Origin: UBA3951 sp050952125
GTDB taxonomy: Bacteria > Bacillota > Sulfobacillia > Fermentithermobacillales > Fermentithermobacillaceae
Direction: 5' to 3'
Assembly: GCA_050952125.1 (NCBI GenBank)
Contig: JBMNKK010000004.1
Coordinates: 186,001-250,000 of the forward strand
Length of the DNA: 64,000 bases
Notes under the pieces: generated by a model
The model's database searches: none
Told to the model about the DNA's origin: nothing
Seen by the model: only the letters and a program-made list of their open reading frames with translations
Position numbers and translations under genes: made by a program
Shown: piece after piece, positions 48,352-56,612 of the stretch
Numbering within the stretch: position 1 is the stretch's first letter
How the letters are laid out: the number at the start of each line of letters is the position of its first letter

Positions 48352-48723
48352 CTACCTCTTGCGCCTGACGCCTACGGTCCGCTTGGGACCTTTGCGCGTC
48401 CGAGCGTTAGTCTGCGTTCTCTGGCCTCTCACCGGAAGTCCTCTCCTGTGGCGAAGGCCGCGGAAAGTCCCAAGGTCGATAAGCCGCTTAATGTGCATCT
48501 GAGTCTCAGTACGGAGATCTCCCTCGACTTTGTAGTTCTTGTCGATGGTCTCTCTTATGCGCGAGACTTCTTCTTCGGTAAGATCCCTTACGCGGGTATC
48601 AGGGCTAATGCCGGTCTCCGACAAAATCTCTTTCGCGCGGGTGCGCCCAATCCCGTAAATGTAAGGAAGAGCGTACTCAATCCTCTTGTCTCTTGGCAAA
48701 TCTACTCCTGCTATACGAGCCAT
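48352..48723 (-). CDS. rpsM: 30S ribosomal protein S13
   Basis: 123 residues: MARIAGVDLPRDKRIEYALP, YIYGIGRTRAKEIL, and the basic tail RTQTNARTRKGPKRTVG. It contacts L5 and tRNA at the subunit interface. The gene follows rpmJ by 15 bases. Confidence 0.98.
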   Translation of the reverse strand: MARIAGVDLPRDKRIEYALPYIYGIGRTRAKEILSETGISPDTRVRDLTEEEVSRIRETIDKNYKVEGDLRTETQMHIKRLIDLGTFRGLRHRRGLPVRGQRTQTNARTRKGPKRTVGVRRKR

Positions 48724-48738
48724 TTGTTCACCCCCGTG

Positions 48739-48852
48739 TTAGCCCTGTCTCTGTTTGTGCTTAGGGTTGGAGCAAAGCACCATCACCCTGCCGTGCCGCC
48801 TGATGATGCGGCACTTCTCGCATATCTTCTTAACTGAAGGACGTACCTTCAA
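48739..48852 (-). CDS. rpmJ: 50S ribosomal protein L36
   Basis: A 37-residue product reading KVRPSVKKICEKCRIIRR at the start and CSNPKHKQRQG at the end. The C-x2-C...C-x4-H zinc site shows the zinc-binding form. TTG 48852 has AAGGAGG eight bases upstream. It lies between infA and rpsM, its standard place. Confidence 0.95.
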   Translation of the reverse strand: MKVRPSVKKICEKCRIIRRHGRVMVLCSNPKHKQRQG

Positions 48853-48866
48853 TCCCAAAACCTCCT

Positions 48867-49085
48867 TTATCTGAGACGGCGAGTTATTCTGCCGCGCGTG
48901 AGGTCGTAAGGACTGAGTTCGACCAGAACCCGGTCTCCGGGGAGGATCTTGATAAAGTGGATCCTCATGCGCCCCGAAATGTGAGCCAGGACTTTGTGCC
49001 CTCCCTCGATCTCAACACGAAACATCGCATTGGGAAGCGGCTCAACAACCCTGCCCTCAACCTCAATGCTGTCGTGCTTCGGCAT
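48867..49085 (-). CDS. infA: Translation initiation factor IF-1
   Basis: A 72-residue OB-fold protein: MPKHDSIEVEGRVVEPLPNA, VLAHISGRMRIHFIKILPGD and SPYDLTRGRITRRLR. It binds the 30S A site during initiation. The second residue is Pro where most have Ala. A 77-base gap separates it from map, without the small KOW-type gene often found there. Confidence 0.97.
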   Translation of the reverse strand: MPKHDSIEVEGRVVEPLPNAMFRVEIEGGHKVLAHISGRMRIHFIKILPGDRVLVELSPYDLTRGRITRRLR

Positions 49086-49162
49086 GTAATTCCCCCTCGT
49101 ACACCTATAAAAGTCTGTCCACCGTCTGGCAACTTATACCAGCAAAGCCCGTCTTAGCGCCC

Positions 49163-49906
49163 TCAGACCAGAGTGAGCACCCTTGTCCCGTTTGCAGTTA
49201 TTGCCACCGTGTGCTCGAAATGGGCCGAAAGCGATCCGTCCCTGGTTACCACTCTCATATTGGGGTAGCTCACTACCGCGTAGCCGCCCGCGTTGACCAT
49301 AGGCTCAATCGCAATGACCATGCCGCGCCTCAACACGGGACCTGTCCCGGGTATGCCGTAGTTCGGCACCGACGGGTCCTCATGCATGTCCCTACCTACC
49401 CCGTGGCCGGCATAATCTCGTACCACGCTGAAATTGTGCTGCCGGACATGCGCGTCGATCGCATGGCCGACGTCTCCGAGCGTCGAACCTTCTTTGGCCG
49501 CTGCGATACCGGCCTCGAGCGACTCCCTCGTGACGTCCATAAGCCGCCTCGCGAGGGGGCTCACATTCCCTACAGGGAACGTCGCCGCCGTGTCACCTAC
49601 AAACCCGTTCAGAGTGGCCCCGACATCTATTGAGACGATGTCGCCTTCCATCAAACGGATGTTGTCGGGAATACCGTGGACCACGACATCGTTGACAGAC
49701 GTACAGATATGGGCCGGAAAGCCGTAAGCACCCTTGAAGGTGGGAATGGCTCCCATGCTCCGGATGAACTCATTCGCCAACAAATCCAGTTCCAGAGTGG
49801 TTACGCCTGGCTTTACAGCCTCACCGAGCATCTTCAGGCAGAGCCCTGCGACTCTCCCCGCGCCTGCCATCAGCTCGATTTCTTCCTCGCTTTTCAGAAT
49901 GATCAT
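49163..49906 (-). CDS. map: Type I methionine aminopeptidase
   Basis: 247 residues with the metal-binding set: HGIPD (His), VSIDVGATLNGFVGDTAATF (two Asp), GHGVGRDMHEDPSVPNYG (His), AIEPM (Glu) and SAHFEHTVAIT (Glu). It removes the initiator methionine from new proteins. It overlaps adk by 4 bases. No N-terminal zinc extension is present, so it is the short Ia form. Confidence 0.97.
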   Translation of the reverse strand: MIILKSEEEIELMAGAGRVAGLCLKMLGEAVKPGVTTLELDLLANEFIRSMGAIPTFKGAYGFPAHICTSVNDVVVHGIPDNIRLMEGDIVSIDVGATLNGFVGDTAATFPVGNVSPLARRLMDVTRESLEAGIAAAKEGSTLGDVGHAIDAHVRQHNFSVVRDYAGHGVGRDMHEDPSVPNYGIPGTGPVLRRGMVIAIEPMVNAGGYAVVSYPNMRVVTRDGSLSAHFEHTVAITANGTRVLTLV

Positions 49907-50577
49907 TGAGATCTCTTCTTGCCTACCACATTCTTCTCTCGGAGGACTTCCTTGATCCTCAGAAAGACCTCGTCGATCTCGCCTTGGCCGTCAACCTCCG
50001 CCACCAGGCCCTGCTCCTCATAATAACCGCGAAGAGGCTCGGTGAGGCTCCGGTACACGTCCAGGCGGTCTCTCACGGTTTCTTCCTTGTCATCCTTTCT
50101 GGATGCAAGGTCGCCGCCGCATTCATCACACTTCCCGGCGATTCGAGGGGGCTGAGACTTGATATTGTACGGCTTGCCGCACAACGTGCACACCCTCCGG
50201 GTGCGGGCGCGCTCCAAGATCGCCTCTTCGGCAACATCGATAGCCAAAACCAGGTCCAAAGACTCGCCGCGGCCGGAGAGGATTCGGTCCAAAGCCTCTG
50301 CCTGATTCTTGGTTCTCGGAAAGCCGTCGAGGACAAAACCCCGCTCTGCCTCTTTTGACGAGAGTCTGGTATCGATGATGCGAACCGTGGTCTCGTCATC
50401 CACCAGCTCGCCTCGTGCCAAAATGCCTTCGACCAAACGCCCGAGTTCGGTGCCGGCCTTAATCTCAGACCGGAATATGTCTCCCGGCGCCACATGCATA
50501 AGGCCGTACTCGGCCGAAAGCAGCTTCGCCTGAGTTCCCTTTCCGGAGCCGGGCGGCCCTAACAGGAGCAGTCTCAT
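49903..50577 (-). CDS. adk: Adenylate kinase with zinc-type lid
   Basis: The P-loop GPPGSGKGTQAK, the AMP-binding FVLDGFPRTKNQAEAL and a lid with CTLCGKPYN...CDECGGDL, a four-cysteine zinc site typical of Gram-positive enzymes. It interconverts ATP + AMP and 2 ADP. It follows secY by 10 bases and overlaps map. Confidence 0.98.
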   Translation of the reverse strand: MRLLLLGPPGSGKGTQAKLLSAEYGLMHVAPGDIFRSEIKAGTELGRLVEGILARGELVDDETTVRIIDTRLSSKEAERGFVLDGFPRTKNQAEALDRILSGRGESLDLVLAIDVAEEAILERARTRRVCTLCGKPYNIKSQPPRIAGKCDECGGDLASRKDDKEETVRDRLDVYRSLTEPLRGYYEEQGLVAEVDGQGEIDEVFLRIKEVLREKNVVGKKRSQ

Positions 50578-50587
50578 GAGCGCTCTC

Positions 50588-51850
50588 CTATTTCAAGAAT
50601 CCCTGGTAGTTGCGCATGACCAACTGAGCTTCGATCTGCTTCATCGTCTCTAGAGCCACACCTATGACGATGATGAGAGCAGTACCGCCCAGAGCATGGA
50701 AACCCGGGAGTCCGGTAATCTGAATCATGAAATTCGGAAGAACCGCAATGGCCGCCAAGAACAGCGCTCCGACCGCGGTAATCCTCGTTACGACCCTCGC
50801 CAATAAATCGGCCGTGGGCTTTCCGGGCCTCATACCCGGCACAAAGCCGCCATACTTCCGCATGTTGTCCGCCACTTCAAGCGGGTTGAACACCATGCCG
50901 GTATAGAAGAACGTAAAGCCGAATATCAAAAGGGCATACATGACAGTATACCACGGCTTCGTGTAGTCAAAGAACTCACCGAGTTTCACGGCCCACGGCT
51001 TCGTGGTAAACGAAGCGATTGTCGCCGGGAACGATAAGAGTGAGGAAGCGAAAATGACGGGGATGACGCCTGCCTGGTTAATCCTAAGCGGGATGTTGGT
51101 GGCATATCCGCCCATCATCTTTCGTCCGACTACCCTCTTCGAATACTGCACCGGAATCCTCCGCTCGCCTTCGGTGATCCAGATGACTAAGAGAATGGTT
51201 ACAAGAGTAACCGCGAGCAAGAGGAGAGCATTGTACCACTTTGCCTGCCCTGACTGGAGCATGACCCATATCGACGCAAGTTCCCTGGGCATACCGGTGA
51301 TGATACCCGCGAAGATGAAAAGGGATATGCCGTTGCCGATACCCTTCTCGGTAATGACCTCTCCAAGCCACATAAGAAACGCCGTACCGGCAACAAGGCT
51401 CAAAATGGCCTCGATCAAAAGCCAGATGGAGCTGCTGACCAGAGCCCCTTGCGCTCTGATGGCCAGCGTCATGCCGGTAGCCTGAATGAAGCCCAAAATG
51501 ATCGTGCCGTACCTGGTGTAGTCCTGAAGCTTCTTCCGCCCGTCCTCGTCCTTGGCCATCTCCTCCCATTTGGGAATGACCATCTGCAGAAGCTGCATTA
51601 TGATCGACGAGTTGATGTACGGATAGATGCTCATGGCGAAAACCGAGTAGTTGGATAGAGCCCCTCCAGAGAACAGGTCCATGAAGGCGAACAAAGTGCC
51701 CTCGCTGAAAAGCTGCTCGATGACCTCAGGTACAATGCCGGGTACCGGGACCGCGACTCCTGCGCGGAAAGCCACGAGGAGGGCCACAGTAGTCAGGATC
51801 TTCTTCCTAAGGTCCGGGATCTGCCAGGCGTTCCTGAGCGTTCCGACCAT
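50588..51850 (-). CDS. secY: Protein translocase subunit SecY
   Basis: 420 residues with ten hydrophobic segments. Plug/signature regions: FRAGVAVPVPGI, FSGGALSNYSVFAMSIYPYI, EKGIGNGISLFIFAGI, RRIPVQYSKRVVGRKMMGG and GFVPGMRPGKPTADLL. It forms the export channel with SecE and SecG. ATG 51850 directly abuts the rplO stop. Confidence 0.98.
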   Translation of the reverse strand: MVGTLRNAWQIPDLRKKILTTVALLVAFRAGVAVPVPGIVPEVIEQLFSEGTLFAFMDLFSGGALSNYSVFAMSIYPYINSSIIMQLLQMVIPKWEEMAKDEDGRKKLQDYTRYGTIILGFIQATGMTLAIRAQGALVSSSIWLLIEAILSLVAGTAFLMWLGEVITEKGIGNGISLFIFAGIITGMPRELASIWVMLQSGQAKWYNALLLLAVTLVTILLVIWITEGERRIPVQYSKRVVGRKMMGGYATNIPLRINQAGVIPVIFASSLLSFPATIASFTTKPWAVKLGEFFDYTKPWYTVMYALLIFGFTFFYTGMVFNPLEVADNMRKYGGFVPGMRPGKPTADLLARVVTRITAVGALFLAAIAVLPNFMIQITGLPGFHALGGTALIIVIGVALETMKQIEAQLVMRNYQGFLK

Positions 51851-52291
51851 CTATATCACCTCGGCCTTGCCGCCGGCGGCCTCGATTTTCTCCTTTGCTG
51901 ATTTGGAAAAAGCGTGGGCCTTGACGGTAAGCGTCTTCTTGATCTCGCCGTCGCCGAGGATCTTGAGGTAGCCGGAGTTCTTACGAAGCATTCCGGCGAG
52001 TTTCAGTTCCTCGGGGCCGACTTCAGAATTGGCCTCAAACCTCTCCAAATCTCCGATATTCACAAGGTCGTACACCACAGCAAAGTTGTTGTGAAAACCG
52101 CGCTTAGGCAGCCTCATGGTAAGCCTCATCTGACCGCCTTCGAAGCCCGGGCCCTTGGTTCCGCCAGATCTTGACTTCTGGCCCTTGTGCCCGCGCCCGG
52201 CAGTCTTGCCGTTGCCCGAACCAATACCTTGGCCCTTCCTCTTTGCTGTCCTAATAGAGCCGGGAGTTGGCTTCAGGTCATGCAATTCCAT
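51851..52291 (-). CDS. rplO: 50S ribosomal protein L15
   Basis: 146 residues: MELHDLKPTPGSIRTAKRKG, GRGHKGQKSRSGGTKGPGFE and FEGGQMRLTMRLPKRGF. ATG 52291 lies inside the end of rpsE (14-base overlap), whereas most Firmicutes have rpmD between them. SecY follows with no gap. Confidence 0.97.
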   Translation of the reverse strand: MELHDLKPTPGSIRTAKRKGQGIGSGNGKTAGRGHKGQKSRSGGTKGPGFEGGQMRLTMRLPKRGFHNNFAVVYDLVNIGDLERFEANSEVGPEELKLAGMLRKNSGYLKILGDGEIKKTLTVKAHAFSKSAKEKIEAAGGKAEVI

Positions 52292-52862
52292 TAGCTCCGA
52301 CCTCCGATTCCTGGGTAGCTTCCGCCTTCTTCACCTTACCCCTGAGTTCTCTAACCTCGGTCGCGGTACGAAGCTGCTTAAGGGCGTCAATGGTGGCGTA
52401 GACTACGTTGTACGGGTTGGCTGAGCCGAGGGACTTCGCCAGCACATCCTGTACACCCGCGAGTTCCATGAGCGGCCTGACTCCACGCCCTGCGATGACA
52501 CCGGTTCCGGCGGAAGCCGGGCGCAGAAGCACCATGCCCGCGCCGTGCCTGCCGATGACCTCGTGAGTGATGGTGCTGTCATGGCGGGGAACCTCGATAA
52601 GGTTCTTCCTGGCGTCGTCAATCCCTTTCCTAATGGCGTCCGTAAGATCCAGAGCCTTTCCAAGCCCTGCTCCGACTTTGCCGTCGCCGTTTCCTACGAC
52701 AACCAGCGCCCGGAAGCTGCGCCTACGTCCGCCTTTTACGGTCTTAGACACAGGCCCTACGCTGACGACTTCATCTCTAAACTCTTCCTGGGCCCTGTCG
52801 ACGGAGGCATCCCTGGAACGCCTGTCGTCACGTCCTCTGTTTCTCCCACGTGAAACATTCAC
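52278..52862 (-). CDS. rpsE: 30S ribosomal protein S5
   Basis: VVSVGPVSKTVKGGRRRSFR, ALVVVGNGDGKVGAGLGKA and EVIGRHGAGMVLLRPASAGTG are S5 signatures. GTG 52862 has GGGGTGAT in front, an extended match to the 16S tail. ATG 52880, one base after the rplR stop, is the alternative and would add six codons. The C-terminus ends in an unusual acidic tail and overlaps rplO. Confidence 0.95.
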   Translation of the reverse strand: MNVSRGRNRGRDDRRSRDASVDRAQEEFRDEVVSVGPVSKTVKGGRRRSFRALVVVGNGDGKVGAGLGKALDLTDAIRKGIDDARKNLIEVPRHDSTITHEVIGRHGAGMVLLRPASAGTGVIAGRGVRPLMELAGVQDVLAKSLGSANPYNVVYATIDALKQLRTATEVRELRGKVKKAEATQESEVGANGIA

Positions 52863-52881
52863 CGAGTAATCACCCCGCATT

Positions 52882-53247
52882 TTAGAAATCCAGGCCGCCT
52901 TCTCTGGCAGCGTCCGCAAGCGCCTTAACCCTTCCGTGGTACAGGTAGCCGCCCCTGTCAAAGACAACCTTCTTGAGCCCTTTCTCGAGGGCCCTTTCGG
53001 CGAGAATCTTGCCGACTATGGCCGCGGCCTTCACGTTTCCTCCTGAAATACCGCCCTCTTTAAAAGAAGGCTCGATAGAGGAAGCCGCTACAATAGTGCG
53101 CTGAGCAGTATCATCGATAACTTGAGCGTAAATATGGTTCACGCTTCTAAAGACACACAGTCTGGGGCGATCGGGCGTGCCTATTACGCGCTTTCGCACT
53201 CTAAGGTGGCGCCTCTGCCTCTTCTCTTTCTTGGTCTTTAAAGCCAT
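52882..53247 (-). CDS. rplR: 50S ribosomal protein L18
   Basis: 121 residues with HLRVRKRVIGTPDRPRLCVF, NHIYAQVIDD, and the C-terminal FDRGGYLYHGRVKALADAAR. It binds 5S rRNA. The gene lies 23 bases after rplF and just before rpsE. Confidence 0.98.
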   Translation of the reverse strand: MALKTKKEKRQRRHLRVRKRVIGTPDRPRLCVFRSVNHIYAQVIDDTAQRTIVAASSIEPSFKEGGISGGNVKAAAIVGKILAERALEKGLKKVVFDRGGYLYHGRVKALADAAREGGLDF

Positions 53248-53270
53248 AAGGTCAATCCTCCCTAGAAGGC

Positions 53271-53807
53271 CTACTTCGTCGCCTTGGCGACTTTGCGCCT
53301 GATCTTCTCGCCTGCGTACCTGACGCCTGTACCCTGATAGGGCTCGGGCTTTCTGAGCTGGCGAATCTCCGCGGCCAGCTGGCCCACCCTCTCTTTGTCG
53401 ATGCCCTTCACGGTGATCGATGTCGGGCTGTTCACCGTAACCTCGATGCCCTGAGGCGGGACAATCTCAACGGGCTTAATGAAACCCAGGTTCAGCACAA
53501 CTTTCTCGCCTTGCTTAGTGGCGCGGTAACCCATGCCCGAAATCTCCAAGGTCTTCTCATATCCTTCGGTAACACCGTGCACCATATTGGCTATGAGAGT
53601 GCGAGTCAGCCCGTGTAGGGACTTATGGAGCTTCGCCTCCGACGGCCTCTCGACGGTAAGGTGCCCATCCTCGACCTTAACAGTCATCTCGGGGCGGAAC
53701 GTCCTTACGAGAACACCCTTGGGGCCCTTAACGGTCAAGGTATTTCCATCCTGAGTCACCGTGACCCCTTTGGGGATCGGTATTGGTTTTAGTCCAATTC
53801 GAGACAC
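53271..53807 (-). CDS. rplF: 50S ribosomal protein L6
   Basis: 178 residues in two similar alpha/beta domains: MSRIGLKPIPIPKGVTV at the start and the signature KPEPYQGTGVRYAGEKIRRK near the end. It lies near the factor-binding site. Upstream rpsH ends 16 bases before. Confidence 0.98.
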   Translation of the reverse strand: MSRIGLKPIPIPKGVTVTQDGNTLTVKGPKGVLVRTFRPEMTVKVEDGHLTVERPSEAKLHKSLHGLTRTLIANMVHGVTEGYEKTLEISGMGYRATKQGEKVVLNLGFIKPVEIVPPQGIEVTVNSPTSITVKGIDKERVGQLAAEIRQLRKPEPYQGTGVRYAGEKIRRKVAKATK

Positions 53808-53823
53808 GATAAAGACCTCCCGC

Positions 53824-54219
53824 TTACCAGACGTAACAGATAACCTCGCCCCCGAGCCTCTGCTCTCTCGCGGACCTGTCGGTCATGATTCCCCTGGAGG
53901 TTGAGACTACGGCAATGCCGAGGCCACCTAATACCCTGGGAATCCGGTCTCTCTGAGCATAGACCCTGAGTCCGGGCTTGGATATCTGCCTAATCCCGGT
54001 AATCGCTTTCTTTCTGCCGGGACCGTATTTGAGATAGACCTTAATCATGGGTACCGGCTTCTCAGCCACTACCTCGAAATCCCTGATATAGCCCTCTTCC
54101 TTTAGCACGCGAAGGACTCTTTCCTTAAGCTTGGATGCCGGTATCTCCACTTTCTCGTGTCTGGCCATGCCAGCATTGCGGAGCCGGGTCAGCATATCCG
54201 CAATCGGATCGTGTGTCAT
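53824..54219 (-). CDS. rpsH: 30S ribosomal protein S8
   Basis: 131 residues: DPIADMLTRLRNAGMARHE, the RVYAQRDRIPRVLGGLGIAV region and the C-terminal signature STSRGIMTDRSAREQRLGGE. It binds 16S helix 21 and is a known autoregulator of spc operons in other bacteria. Confidence 0.98.
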   Translation of the reverse strand: MTHDPIADMLTRLRNAGMARHEKVEIPASKLKERVLRVLKEEGYIRDFEVVAEKPVPMIKVYLKYGPGRKKAITGIRQISKPGLRVYAQRDRIPRVLGGLGIAVVSTSRGIMTDRSAREQRLGGEVICYVW

Positions 54220-54232
54220 AGTGATGTCCCTC

Positions 54233-54418
54233 CTACCAGCTGGCCTTGGTTACGCCAGGGATCTCTCCCTTATGGGCCAAATTCCGGAAACAATGCCGGC
54301 AGACCCCGAACTTGCGAATATACGCATGGGCCCGGCCGCAAATTTTGCAGCGGTTAACCCGCTGAGTCCTGTACTTGGGCTCCTTTTGTGCCTTCAGAAT
54401 CTTGGCTAAAGTCGCCAT
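54233..54418 (-). CDS. rpsZ: 30S ribosomal protein S14, zinc-binding type Z
   Basis: A 61-residue short S14 with C-x2-C-x12-C-x2-C (CKICGRAHAYIRKFGVCRHC), RTQRVNRC and the tail IPGVTKASW. The zinc-type form is typical of Gram-positive bacteria. It lies between rplE and rpsH. Confidence 0.97.
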   Translation of the reverse strand: MATLAKILKAQKEPKYRTQRVNRCKICGRAHAYIRKFGVCRHCFRNLAHKGEIPGVTKASW

Positions 54419-54429
54419 CTATATCCCCC

Positions 54430-54981
54430 CTACCTCTTGAACGGCATGCCTAATGCCTTGAGGAGGTACAAACCCTCTTCATCGGTTTTAGCCGTGGTTG
54501 TGATGGTGATGTTCATGCCTCTCACTTTGGAGATCTTGTCGTACTCGATCTCCGGGAAGATGAGCTGCTCCTTTAGACCCAGAGAGTAGTTGCCGCGTCC
54601 GTCAAAGCCGTCGGGCGACACTCCTCTGAAGTCTCTCACCTGAGGAAGCACCACAAAGAACAGCTTCTCAAGAAAATCGTACATACGCTGTCCCCGAAGA
54701 GTGACCTTGCACCCCACGTTCATCCCCGCTCTCACCTTAAAGGCTGAGATGGATCTCTTCGCCTTGGTTATGACCGGTTTCTGTCCCGCGATTTTCGCGA
54801 GATCGGTTGCGGCCGCCTCCAGAGCGTCCGCGTTCTGGGTGGCCTCTCCGACTCCCATATTGATAGTAACTTTCGTGACCTTAGGCGCCTGCAGCTTATT
54901 CTTATAGTTGAAGGCCTTAATCATCGCCGGGATGACTTCGTCACGGTAGGTTTCCTTTAGCGCCACGTCAATCGACCTCAC
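54430..54981 (-). CDS. rplE: 50S ribosomal protein L5
   Basis: 183 residues: LKETYRDEVIPAMIKAFNYK, KVTKVTINMGVGEA, QKPVITKAKRSISAFKVRAG and RDFRGVSPDGFDGRGNYSLG. It binds 5S rRNA and P-site tRNA. Start overlaps the rplX stop by 4 bases. Confidence 0.98.
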   Translation of the reverse strand: MRSIDVALKETYRDEVIPAMIKAFNYKNKLQAPKVTKVTINMGVGEATQNADALEAAATDLAKIAGQKPVITKAKRSISAFKVRAGMNVGCKVTLRGQRMYDFLEKLFFVVLPQVRDFRGVSPDGFDGRGNYSLGLKEQLIFPEIEYDKISKVRGMNITITTTAKTDEEGLYLLKALGMPFKR

Positions 54982-55289
54982 TTGTCAATGGCTTCGCCGC
55001 ACTTGGCGCATACCCGGACCTTCTTATCTCCATCTACTTTCACCCGAGTCCGAGCGGGCTTTTGGCACTTCGGGCAGACCAGAAGCACGTTAGACCTGTC
55101 TATTGGCCCCTCTGCCTCGACTATGCCGCCTTGCGGCAAGTCCTTCGAGGGCTTACGGTGCCGCTTCCTAAGGTTCACGCCCTGAACAACAACACGGTTG
55201 TCAGCAGGAATGGCTCTAATGACCTTGCCCTTCTTGCCTTGATACTTCCCACTTATGACCAGAACGGTGTCGTCCTTACGAATGTTCAT
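54978..55289 (-). CDS. rplX: 50S ribosomal protein L24 with C-terminal zinc-ribbon motif
   Basis: 103 residues. The KOW motif VLVISGKYQGKKGKVIRAIP opens the protein and KHRKPSKDLPQGGIVEAEGP follows. The C-terminus carries CPKC...CAKC, a four-cysteine ribbon seen in clostridial L24. It initiates 50S assembly. Confidence 0.98.
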   Translation of the reverse strand: MNIRKDDTVLVISGKYQGKKGKVIRAIPADNRVVVQGVNLRKRHRKPSKDLPQGGIVEAEGPIDRSNVLLVCPKCQKPARTRVKVDGDKKVRVCAKCGEAIDK

Positions 55290-55311
55290 CCTTACACCAC
55301 CTTAAAGGTCC

Positions 55312-55680
55312 TTAAAGGACTTCGGGAGCAAGAGAGACGATCTTGGTGAAGTGCTTATCGCGGAGCTCCCTCGCCACGGGTCCGAAAATACGGGTGCCCT
55401 GCGGCTCTTTGTCGTCCCTTAGAATGACCGCGGCGTTATCATCAAACTTGATGTAACTGCCGTCCAACCTGCGAACGTTCCTGGTAGTACGAACCACGAC
55501 GGCCCTCACTATCTGACCCTTCTTGACAACGCCTCCGGGAGTGGCCTCTTTCACAGTAGCCACAATGATGTCTCCCAAACCGGCGTAACGGTGGATAGCT
55601 CCGCCTAGGACCTTGATGCACATTATCTCGCGGGCGCCGGTGTTGTCGGCAACCTTAAGTCTTGTCTCCTGCTGGATCAC
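55312..55680 (-). CDS. rplN: 50S ribosomal protein L14
   Basis: 122 residues: MIQQETRLKVADNTGAREIM, GDIIVATVKEATPGGVVKKG and RIFGPVARELRD. It contacts 16S rRNA across the interface. Its start overlaps the rpsQ stop by 4 bases. Confidence 0.98.
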   Translation of the reverse strand: MIQQETRLKVADNTGAREIMCIKVLGGAIHRYAGLGDIIVATVKEATPGGVVKKGQIVRAVVVRTTRNVRRLDGSYIKFDDNAAVILRDDKEPQGTRIFGPVARELRDKHFTKIVSLAPEVL

Positions 55681-55952
55681 CCGAGGTCACCCCCTGCGGC
55701 CTTGGACCGCTCCACGATCTCGGCGACACGCCATCTCTTGTCGCGAGATATCGGCCGCGACTCGACGATGCGCACAACATCTCCGGTACGGGCAGAGTTG
55801 TCCTCATCGTGAGCCTTGACCTTTCGGGTCGAGCGCACCCTCTTGCCGTACTTGGGCACTATCTTCCACGTCTGAATAGCGACGACACAGGTCTTCTCCA
55901 TCTTGTTGCTGACGACCACACCGGTCAGCTCTTTACGCATTCCGCGTTCCAT
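55677..55952 (-). CDS. rpsQ: 30S ribosomal protein S17
   Basis: 91 residues: RKELTGVVVSNKMEKTCVVA, KRVRSTRKVKAHDEDNSART and GDVVRIVESRPISRDKRW. It is an OB-fold primary 16S binder. It starts 2 bases after rpmC. Confidence 0.98.
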   Translation of the reverse strand: MERGMRKELTGVVVSNKMEKTCVVAIQTWKIVPKYGKRVRSTRKVKAHDEDNSARTGDVVRIVESRPISRDKRWRVAEIVERSKAAGGDLG

Positions 55953-55954
55953 AT

Positions 55955-56164
55955 CTAAACCTCCTGGGCGAGCTTGCCTAACTCGCGCTGGCGCTGAACA
56001 GTCTTCACCCTGGCGATGGACCGCTTCACTTCGCGGAGGCGCATGACGTTGTCAAGCTGCCCCGTGGTCATCTGAAAGCGCAGGTTGAAGAGCTCCTCCT
56101 TCAAGTCGTCCAGCTTTTTCTCCAAGTCCTTGTCGTTCAGATCCCTAATCTCCTGCACCTTCAC
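55955..56164 (-). CDS. rpmC: 50S ribosomal protein L29
   Basis: 69 residues: MKVQEIRDLNDKDLEKKLDD, LKEELFNLRFQMTTGQLDN and the helical tail RSIARVKTVQRQREL. It borders the exit tunnel and binds trigger factor/SRP. It overlaps the end of rplP by 20 bases. Confidence 0.97.
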   Translation of the reverse strand: MKVQEIRDLNDKDLEKKLDDLKEELFNLRFQMTTGQLDNVMRLREVKRSIARVKTVQRQRELGKLAQEV

Positions 56165-56609
56165 CTTCGCTCACCGCCTTATCTTGTGCCTCTTGAGATA
56201 CTCCCGTACGCTTCTGGAACCTTGTGTGGATAGGCAGTTTGGTCCCTGCAAGCCTGAGGGCCTCTCTCGCGACGTCTTCAGGAACTCCGGCTATCTCAAA
56301 CAAGATCCTGCCGGGTTTTACAACCGCAACCCACTGCTCAGGGTTTCCCTTGCCGCTCCCCATACGGGTTTCAGCAGGTTTCTTGGTCATGGGCTTATCG
56401 GGGAAAATCCTGATCCAAACCTTGCCGCCACGCTTGATGGAACGAGTGAGAGCCACACGAGCTGCCTCGATCTGCCTGTCGGTTATCCACGCGCCTTCCA
56501 GAGCCTGCAGCCCGTACTCACCGTAGAAAACCTCGGCGCCTCTGGCGGCCTTGCCCTCGTAAGTGGCCTTGTGCTGCTTCCTCCACCGGACTCTCTTGGG
56601 CATCAACAT
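56145..56609 (-). CDS. rplP: 50S ribosomal protein L16
   Basis: 154 residues: MPKRVRWRKQHKATYEGKA, ALTRSIKRGGKVWIRIFPDK and KPAETRMGSGKGNPEQWVAV. GGGAGGG lies nine bases before ATG 56609; the next in-frame ATG is 6 bases downstream. The C-terminal tail is longer and more acidic than in Bacillus and overlaps rpmC. Confidence 0.97.
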   Translation of the reverse strand: MLMPKRVRWRKQHKATYEGKAARGAEVFYGEYGLQALEGAWITDRQIEAARVALTRSIKRGGKVWIRIFPDKPMTKKPAETRMGSGKGNPEQWVAVVKPGRILFEIAGVPEDVAREALRLAGTKLPIHTRFQKRTGVSQEAQDKAVSEGEGAGD

Positions 56610-56612
56610 AGC

